The position numbers and the translations under genes are program-made. Positions 1 through 4,215 of a stretch of 6,623 bases of DNA are shown piece by piece. Origin of the DNA: Bacteroidales bacterium (GTDB taxonomy: Bacteria > Bacteroidota > Bacteroidia > Bacteroidales > Paludibacteraceae). The notes under the pieces are model-generated. The model made no database searches and was not told where the DNA came from. It saw only the letters and a program-made list of their open reading frames with translations. Position 1 is the stretch's first letter, and each line of letters begins with the position of its first letter. Where the stretch lies: positions 1-6,623 of the forward strand of contig CAAFXN010000012.1 of NCBI GenBank assembly GCA_900766775.1. The letters are read 5' to 3'.

Positions 1-1
1 G

Positions 2-313
2 AACGATTGTTGGAATAACACATTCGGGAACAGTTGCTACAATAACACGTTCGGGAACTATTGCGGTGGGAACACGTTCGGGAACAACTGTCGCCTTATC
101 ACTGTGCATGGTGGTGTCGAATATGTGTCTATTACTGGCGGAAGTACCAGTTCTTCCTATGTGCAGAACGCACAAATACTCAATGGAACACACGGTAGCG
201 ACATATCTAACAGACTACAAATATCGTTCCAAGAGGGTGTGAGTTACTGTCAATTTGCAGGGCAGAATAGTAGCGGAGTTTTGAAGATTTGGACGCCTGC
301 TGACGCCTACTAA
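2..313 (+). CDS. Tail-fibre-like repeat protein, C-terminal part (5' truncated by window edge)
   Basis: The frame is open from base 2 to the TAA at 311-313 and has no start in the window, so this is the last 103 residues of a longer protein. The first ~30 residues are three 9-residue units of the form N-T-F-G-N-x-C-x-x, rich in Asn, Gly and Cys. Short-period repeats of this kind usually form a beta-solenoid or fibrous shaft. A non-repetitive C-terminal domain follows (Gly/Ser/Thr-rich, ending IWTPADAY), which could be a receptor-binding tip. Such repeats are familiar to me from Bacteroidales phage or prophage surface proteins, but that is recollection, not a search. A GTG at 104 could act as a start only by ignoring the repeats, which read through in the same frame. 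The downstream recombinase and lysis-type genes support a phage tail role; a host surface protein is the alternative. Confidence 0.6.
   Translation, partial: NDCWNNTFGNSCYNNTFGNYCGGNTFGNNCRLITVHGGVEYVSITGGSTSSSYVQNAQILNGTHGSDISNRLQISFQEGVSYCQFAGQNSSGVLKIWTPADAY
14..94 (+). repeat. Three tandem 27-bp coding repeats
   Basis: Three consecutive 27-bp units (14-40, 41-67, 68-94) share the core AACAC(A/G)TTCGGGAAC, with TTCGGG starting exactly at 23, 50 and 77. The period is a multiple of three, so each unit adds nine residues without shifting the frame. Each core contains the interrupted palindrome GTTC-GG-GAAC (ATTC in the first unit). More units probably lie upstream of the window start, and the contig may end here because of the repeat. 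Confidence 0.85.
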
Positions 314-463
314 TTGATACGGACATTTGCATATAGATGCGCTATAATCGCATTTATATGCAAAGAAAAATTGAACGGATAAAACCAATTTATTTCGTAA
401 GTATAAATAAATGAGCATATTACAAGGGCATTGAATTTGGTAATGTATTAGTTGTTCCCGAAC
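76..463. other. Candidate invertible segment bounded by a 14-bp inverted repeat
   Basis: GTTCGGGAACAACT at 76-89, inside the third tail repeat, is the exact reverse complement of AGTTGTTCCCGAAC at 450-463, in the non-coding leader of the tyrosine recombinase. The ends enclose the C-terminal domain of the tail-fibre-like gene and a symmetric hairpin. Tyrosine recombinases are well known to invert short DNA segments between such repeats in Bacteroidales. Placement next to an intact recombinase is what makes this more than a chance match. Inversion itself is inferred, not observed. Confidence 0.4.
326..364. terminator. Long symmetric hairpin behind the tail gene, probable transcription terminator
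   Basis: TTTGCATATAGATGCG (326-341) pairs with CGCATTTATATGCAAA (349-364) over 16 positions around a 7-base loop; the only DNA mismatch is a G-U wobble in RNA (336/354). It begins 12 bases after the tail gene stop. Neither side has a run of T, so it is not a classical intrinsic terminator and may instead be a processing or 3'-end stabilising structure, or a protein-binding dyad. Its symmetry means it would act the same way after inversion of the surrounding segment. Confidence 0.5.
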
Positions 464-493
464 TAATCCTCATATAAATGAGGGAACAACTAA
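448..493. repeat. Nested inverted repeat in the recombinase leader
   Basis: TTAGTTGTTCCC (448-459) is perfectly inverted at 482-493 (GGGAACAACTAA), 12 bp per arm with 22 bases between. Inside lies a second dyad, CCTCAT-ATAA-ATGAGG, so the RNA could fold as a bulged hairpin 28 bases before the recombinase start codon. The left arm overlaps the 14-bp site at 450-463 that matches the tail repeat. It could be the binding site of the recombinase (core or accessory site), an autoregulatory operator, or an attenuator. The 22-base spacing is longer than the 6-8 bp usual for a tyrosine-recombinase crossover. Confidence 0.6.
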
Positions 494-521
494 ATATCAA
501 CATAATTAAAAACAAAGTTCT

Positions 522-1661
522 ATGCTCAACAAAATTAGTTACAAATTGGTTTTTAACCGGTCAAGAAGGCTTAATCAAAGAGGCGAAGGTCTTATACAGA
601 TTGAGTGCTCGCAACAAAAAAGACGAATTTATTTTAGTACACACACGTATGTAAAGCCGGAGTGTTTCAGCCATGGTGCTGTCGTTGGAACCCCGAATGC
701 TGATAGTCTTAACTACGTCCTCTACCAAATGATACAAGAGGTTGAACTGGTAGAATTGGAGTATATCAAGAAAGGTGTGGAAGTGCAGTTGCCAATGTTG
801 AGAGAGGCAGTACGTTCACACATATCACCAGCAGCCAAACTCACAGACTTTGGGACACAGGTGGTAGGACAAAGCGAACGCAAGAACCTCACAAAACTCA
901 ACTACCAAACATTGCTCAATAACATTGAGCGATTCCGAAAGGGCACGCTAATTACAGATATTGATTATCAATTTTTAGTAAGTTATGACAAATGGCTGCG
1001 AGAAAGCGGAATAGCCCACAACACACGCATTAGTCGGCTTCGACTACTTAGAGCACTACTGAATGAAGCCCGAAAGCGCGACATCATCCATGCTAATCCG
1101 TTTGACCGATTCAGAATCCAGCAGATGGTATCTAAAAAAGGTTATCTAACCACAGAACAGGTGCATAAATTGGAACGGCTGAACCTAAAAGGTGTTGAGG
1201 AGAAAGTGCGAGATGCTTTTCTTATTGGATGTTATACCGGCTTACGTTTCTCTGATATTACCACATTACGAGATGAACATTTGCAAAACGAATGGATAAT
1301 AAAGAAAATGGTAAAGACTGGTTTTGTAGTTGAGATACCGATTAAAGACCTATTCGGCGGCAAAATGCTACAAATCGTTGAGAAATACAACGGACATATA
1401 GGTAATCTCACAAAGTCGCTTGGAAGCAACTGCACCGTCAATAAAACGTTACGTGGAATACTGGATAAAATAGAAGCCGATGCTAAAATAACATTCCACA
1501 GTAGCCGACATACGTTTGCAACTCTTCTTGCCCAGCAGGGTGTACAAATCACAACTATACAAAAGTTGTTAGGACATCAGAAGTTGCAAACAACGCAGAT
1601 TTATAGCGAAGTGGATAGAAAAGCCATCACAAATGATATAAAGAAACGACAACGAAAATGA
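522..1661 (+). CDS. Tyrosine recombinase / site-specific integrase, intact
   Basis: This 379-residue protein breaks and rejoins DNA through a 3'-phosphotyrosine link. The N-terminal ~95 residues match the layout of the arm-binding domain of Bacteroidetes integrases. A helical core-binding (SAM-like) domain spans roughly 105-200 and the catalytic domain 205-379. The catalytic set is complete: Arg242 in TGLRFSDI, a likely Lys near 265, His326 and Arg329 in HSSRHTF, His352 in LLGHQ, and nucleophile Tyr361 in QIYSEV. Length is normal for the family. The ATG at 522 gives the expected N-terminus, and no good upstream alternative was seen. It lies 208 bases behind a tail-fibre-like gene and its stop overlaps the next start by four bases (ATGA). 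It therefore sits inside an apparent late operon rather than alone at a phage end. This favours a DNA-inversion role, though integration and excision cannot be excluded. Confidence 0.95.
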   Translation: MLNKISYKLVFNRSRRLNQRGEGLIQIECSQQKRRIYFSTHTYVKPECFSHGAVVGTPNADSLNYVLYQMIQEVELVELEYIKKGVEVQLPMLREAVRSHISPAAKLTDFGTQVVGQSERKNLTKLNYQTLLNNIERFRKGTLITDIDYQFLVSYDKWLRESGIAHNTRISRLRLLRALLNEARKRDIIHANPFDRFRIQQMVSKKGYLTTEQVHKLERLNLKGVEEKVRDAFLIGCYTGLRFSDITTLRDEHLQNEWIIKKMVKTGFVVEIPIKDLFGGKMLQIVEKYNGHIGNLTKSLGSNCTVNKTLRGILDKIEADAKITFHSSRHTFATLLAQQGVQITTIQKLLGHQKLQTTQIYSEVDRKAITNDIKKRQRK

Positions 1662-2095
1662 CACAGAAACGAATCTTAGTAGGTAGCCGCGTGTTTTTTG
1701 CAGGCATGAATGGTTTCCATAGTAAGGATACCGATTATCTTATCTTAGTGAGTGAACCCAAACAGTTCAACTGGCGGCGCGAAACAAGTATGCGTGGAAT
1801 ATGCACTTTTGAGTACAAGCAAGAAGCAGCCCGGGATATGATAGCCCGCACTATTGAGCAAGGCGACGCACTGTTACTTGGCAAATTTCTCGTCCCTGAC
1901 GTACTGCAAGCCATAGATGCAAGCATTGAAGACATCAAACCGCTGGAAGCACTATTACCAAAACTGGACGAGAAACACAAGTACCAAGCCGTAATCTTTG
2001 AAGCGTATATGACCAATAAAGCGTTTACTTTAACTAATGAGCAACGCACAGAAGCATATAATCAATACCTTCTTGCACGCACAAAAACAAAATAA
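1658..2095 (+). CDS. Small phage protein with a possible minimal nucleotidyltransferase motif
   Basis: The product has 145 residues and its ATG overlaps the recombinase stop, so it is probably translationally coupled. Near the N-terminus it reads VGSR (8-11), then a 13-residue gap after Ser10 to DTDYLILV (24-31). This matches the general pattern of the polymerase-beta nucleotidyltransferase fold, where a Gly-Ser turn is followed 9-13 residues later by a D-x-D metal-binding pair at the end of a strand. I cannot confidently place the third catalytic acid; Glu52 in CTFEYK is one option. The C-terminal half (roughly 55-145) is helical and charged, with KFLVPDVLQAI and a DEKHKYQAVIFEAY stretch. 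No signal peptide or membrane segment is present. Its substrate is unknown. If the motif is coincidental, it is simply a conserved-looking phage hypothetical. Confidence 0.85.
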   Translation: MTQKRILVGSRVFFAGMNGFHSKDTDYLILVSEPKQFNWRRETSMRGICTFEYKQEAARDMIARTIEQGDALLLGKFLVPDVLQAIDASIEDIKPLEALLPKLDEKHKYQAVIFEAYMTNKAFTLTNEQRTEAYNQYLLARTKTK

Positions 2096-2097
2096 CA

Positions 2098-2460
2098 ATG
2101 AGCCGCATGCTTACTATCTTACTTGCCACATTGGGCGGGGCGGACGCATACACTTGGGCGACGCTGCTCCTCGTGCCCGTTACGGGTATTGTCTCGTGGT
2201 TTGCCGCCCGCAAAGTGCGAAACAACTCCACCTTGCAGCAGTTGCAGCAGACCATTGACATGCTGGTGATGAAAAACAAAGAGTTGTACGAGCGTATCAC
2301 ACAGCAGAACCAGCAAATAGAAGAACTGAACGCCCAACTCACAGAGGTACGACGCGAAAATGCCGAACTCATCACAGGACAGGCACGCATCAGCAAAGAG
2401 AACGCCGAACTCAGACGACAAATAGCCTCACTAACCAAAGAGTCAAAAAACACAAAATAA
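2098..2460 (+). CDS. Small membrane-anchored coiled-coil protein
   Basis: The ATG lies 2 bases after the preceding stop and the gene encodes 120 residues. Residues ~17-38 (AYTWATLLLVPVTGIVSWFA) form one hydrophobic segment, followed by ARKVRNN. From ~45 to 116 the protein is Gln/Glu/Leu-rich with heptad-like spacing (LQQLQQTIDML, ELYERITQQNQQIEELNAQL), predicting a long coiled coil. The positive cluster after the membrane segment and the Asp before it favour a cytoplasmic C-terminus by the positive-inside rule, which argues against an Rz-type inner-membrane spanin. Small proteins of this design are common near holin and lysozyme genes of Bacteroidetes phages, so a lysis or membrane-organising role is possible. 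No specific function can be assigned. Confidence 0.85.
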   Translation: MSRMLTILLATLGGADAYTWATLLLVPVTGIVSWFAARKVRNNSTLQQLQQTIDMLVMKNKELYERITQQNQQIEELNAQLTEVRRENAELITGQARISKENAELRRQIASLTKESKNTK

Positions 2461-2462
2461 TC

Positions 2463-2861
2463 ATGGCAACCAAACCTAAAATAGTGCGCTCTTTCAAAGA
2501 TGTGGACGCACTGTCTCGACAAGGCGTTAATCTATGCAAAGGATGTCCCTTTGAGCATGCGGCTTCGTGTGATGATAGCAGATTATCGGTATGTAATCAA
2601 CAATTAAAGAAATATCAGTCTATGGAAAAATCAACGAATCAAGGGCGCAATGCCAAGAGGGCGAGCGTCCTGCTCAAACAAAGACAACGAGAGTGGCAAT
2701 CATCTTTCAAAGCCTGCCACGGTAACCCAAAGAAGGTAAAGGCTGCCGCAAAGGAGTACCACAAAAAGTATGGGGCAACGCCGACCGCACGCTGGAAACG
2801 AGCACTCAAAGACGCTAACAAAATCAACCGAGATACCCAAACCACCCTCAAATTGAAGTAA
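2463..2861 (+). CDS. Basic Cys-cluster protein of unknown function
   Basis: The gene starts 2 bases after the previous stop and encodes 132 residues. A regular cysteine cluster lies at 25-44: Cys25-x2-Cys28-x7-Cys36-x7-Cys44, with His32 nearby. This could bind zinc or, less likely, an iron-sulphur cluster. The remaining ~85 residues are Lys/Arg-rich and helical (KRASVLLKQRQREWQ, KKVKAAAKEYHKKYG), as in nucleic-acid-binding tails. There is no membrane segment. It closes the tight cluster that begins with the recombinase; an 88-base gap with a heptamer repeat follows. I do not recognise a named family. A small DNA-binding accessory factor, for example a partner of the recombinase or a late regulator, is only a guess from its charge and position. 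Confidence 0.8.
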   Translation: MATKPKIVRSFKDVDALSRQGVNLCKGCPFEHAASCDDSRLSVCNQQLKKYQSMEKSTNQGRNAKRASVLLKQRQREWQSSFKACHGNPKKVKAAAKEYHKKYGATPTARWKRALKDANKINRDTQTTLKLK

Positions 2862-2909
2862 CTTCCCCCATTCGGCGCACGATATATCGGAAAAGCGCGC
2901 CGCCTATGC

Positions 2910-2937
2910 AATTCCTAATTCCTCATTCCTAATTCCT
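2910..2937. repeat. Heptanucleotide tandem repeat before the lipoprotein gene
   Basis: Four consecutive 7-base units read AATTCCT, AATTCCT, CATTCCT, AATTCCT, with a decayed fifth (AATTATA, 2938-2944) running up to 5 bases from the GTG start at 2950. The 88-base gap 2862-2949 holds no gene. Simple heptamer arrays can gain or lose units by slippage. Here that would change the leader immediately before the start codon, not the reading frame. Confidence 0.8.
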
Positions 2938-2949
2938 AATTATAAATCC

Positions 2950-3438
2950 GTGTTCCGCAAAACGCTCTATATCGCCCTCCTTGCCCTCGCGTGTGCCGCC
3001 TGCTCGCCCCAGCAGCGGCTCACGCGCCTGCTCACACACCACCCCGAACTGCGCCGCCGCGACACCATCCTGCAACGCGACATCACTGCCACCATACCCG
3101 ACATCCGACGCGACACCACGCTGAAATTTTCAAATTCCAGTCCATCACCCTGCAACTGCGATTCCCTCCTCCACGAAATCATCGGCGACTCGCTCTCCAT
3201 CACAGCAGGCAACGCCGCCGCCACACTCACACACCAACCCGGGCAACTCACACTCACGGCACACCAGCGACCCGACACCATCCGCCGAACCGTCGAAGTG
3301 CAAGTGCCCGTCGTCGAGTACATAGAACGAGAGCGAGAAGAAACACCCATACAAGCCTTCTGCCGCATATCCGGCATCGTCTTTTGGTCGCTACTCGCCA
3401 TCGCATTCCTCACCCGAATAATCAAGTACTTCCTATGA
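2950..3438 (+). CDS. Lipoprotein with C-terminal membrane helix, candidate unimolecular spanin
   Basis: The 162-residue product starts at GTG; upstream in frame there is no ATG, and the signal peptide begins at once, which supports this start. Residues 1-18 (MFRKTLYIALLALACAAC) have a basic N-region, a hydrophobic core and two candidate lipobox cysteines, Cys15 and Cys18. The middle is polar, with many Arg, Thr and Pro. Residues ~141-158 (SGIVFWSLLAIAFLTRII) are a membrane helix near the C-terminus. A lipid anchor at one end and a membrane helix at the other is the architecture of unimolecular spanins such as T1 gp11, which tie and fuse the inner and outer membranes in the last step of lysis. 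The next gene overlaps by 4 bases (ATGA) and looks muralytic, which fits a lysis cassette. The gene is very GC- and C-rich. A plain membrane-bound lipoprotein is the alternative. Confidence 0.75.
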   Translation: MFRKTLYIALLALACAACSPQQRLTRLLTHHPELRRRDTILQRDITATIPDIRRDTTLKFSNSSPSPCNCDSLLHEIIGDSLSITAGNAAATLTHQPGQLTLTAHQRPDTIRRTVEVQVPVVEYIEREREETPIQAFCRISGIVFWSLLAIAFLTRIIKYFL

Positions 3439-3980
3439 AAAGAGAAGAAACACTTATCCTCGCCACAGCAGGCACCGTCGCGGGCATTTTGCTGATAGTC
3501 CTTATCGTCTTGCTCATCCGATACCTGCTCGCCAAACGAACATCCGAAGAAACTATGCAACAGTTCCAAAACACAGCCCTACCACGCGGTTATCGCAATA
3601 ATAACCCGCTCAACATTCGCATCTCCTCCGAACGCTGGTTAGGCAAGGTCTCGCCCAATACCGACGGCTCCTTCGAGCAGTTCTCCGCCATGGAGTACGG
3701 CTACCGCGCCGCCATCAAGACCTTGCAGACCTACATCCGGAAGCACCATTGCGACACCATCGAGAAAATAATCACGCGTTGGGCACCGCCGTCCGAGAAC
3801 AACACGCAGGCATATATCGCCAATGTCGCCAACCGCGCCGGCTTGTCCCCCACCCAAATCATCACCCCCACCAACCACGACCAACTCACCGCCATCGTCT
3901 ATGCCATGGCTATCTCCGAGAACGGCTACACACCCCAACCCGACCGCCAAGCCATAGAAACAGCATGGGCAATGCTGTAA
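3435..3980 (+). CDS. Membrane-anchored muralytic-type protein (phage 'structural protein P5'-like)
   Basis: The ATG at 3435 overlaps the preceding stop (ATGA) and gives 181 residues. The same frame stays open 148 codons further upstream, but that part overlaps the spanin candidate and is His/Arg/Pro-rich nonsense. Residues ~7-32 form a strong hydrophobic anchor (ILATAGTVAGILLIVLIVLL). The soluble part contains RGYRNNNPLNIR (51-62), GSFEQF (78-83), GYRAAIKTL (89-97) and TIEKIITRWAPPSENNT (108-124). This is a motif string I associate with phage peptidoglycan-degrading proteins annotated as structural protein P5, with a lysozyme-like fold. A role in cutting the cell wall from the periplasmic side of the inner membrane is likely. 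The catalytic acid cannot be named from sequence alone; the charges around the anchor are mixed, so topology is not certain. Confidence 0.85.
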   Translation: MKREETLILATAGTVAGILLIVLIVLLIRYLLAKRTSEETMQQFQNTALPRGYRNNNPLNIRISSERWLGKVSPNTDGSFEQFSAMEYGYRAAIKTLQTYIRKHHCDTIEKIITRWAPPSENNTQAYIANVANRAGLSPTQIITPTNHDQLTAIVYAMAISENGYTPQPDRQAIETAWAML

Positions 3981-4014
3981 ACACATACCATTCACACTCA
4001 AAATCCACAAAACA

Positions 4015-4215
4015 ATGAAACTCAAACAACCCATCGCAACGCTCCGTCCGAGCGAGATGACTATGGCAGGAGCTTGCAAGAAACGCACTGCCCGCAAGTG
4101 CAAAACCACCAAGTGCAAAACCCGCAAACGCACTGCCACCAAGACAGCCAAGCGCACCGACACCAAAGCAAAGTCCACCCGCACCCGTAAACTGCAAATG
4201 CAAATCTTCCAATGA
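4015..4215 (+). CDS. Small protamine/histone-H1-like basic protein
   Basis: This is a 66-residue protein with 14 Lys and 8 Arg against one Glu and one Asp, plus 13 Thr. Residues 22-59 are half Lys/Arg in a low-complexity K/R-T-A/C pattern (KTTKCKTRKRTATKTAKR), and cysteines lie at 21, 29 and 34. No membrane segment is visible. The composition resembles nucleoid-packing proteins (H1 tails, protamines), which bind DNA without a fixed fold. The start lies 34 bases after the upstream stop, and the stop overlaps the next ATG by 4 bases, so expression is probably coupled to the metalloprotease-like gene. The coding DNA contains imperfect internal repeats (AAGTGCAAAACC and relatives). The clean overlap and Met start support a real gene, but low-complexity DNA can create false frames. 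Confidence 0.65.
   Translation: MKLKQPIATLRPSEMTMAGACKKRTARKCKTTKCKTRKRTATKTAKRTDTKAKSTRTRKLQMQIFQ

Noticed and set aside
14..94. CRISPR-like array because of regular 27-bp spacing.
   Set aside because: The units are contiguous with no unique spacers and are in-frame coding repeats.
2..313. A diversity-generating retroelement target, since the gene is a tail-type protein with a variable-looking C-terminus.
   Set aside because: No reverse transcriptase or template repeat is present in the window; inverted repeats and a tyrosine recombinase point to inversion instead.
432..439. TGAATTTG, a near match to the -7 box, as a promoter for the recombinase.
   Set aside because: The second base departs from consensus and there is no TTTG at the right distance upstream.
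2991..3434. A 148-codon open extension upstream of the muralytic gene, in the +1 frame of the spanin candidate, Pro/His/Arg-rich (reminiscent of nested Rz1 genes).
   Set aside because: It has no signal peptide or lipobox, and its composition is what a C-rich coding strand gives in another frame. The ATG at 3435 with its ATGA overlap and following anchor is a better start.
2967..3569. Minus-strand open frame of 200 residues opposite the spanin candidate.
   Set aside because: It is Ser/Arg/Met-rich with no domain pattern, and is explained by the composition of the opposite strand.
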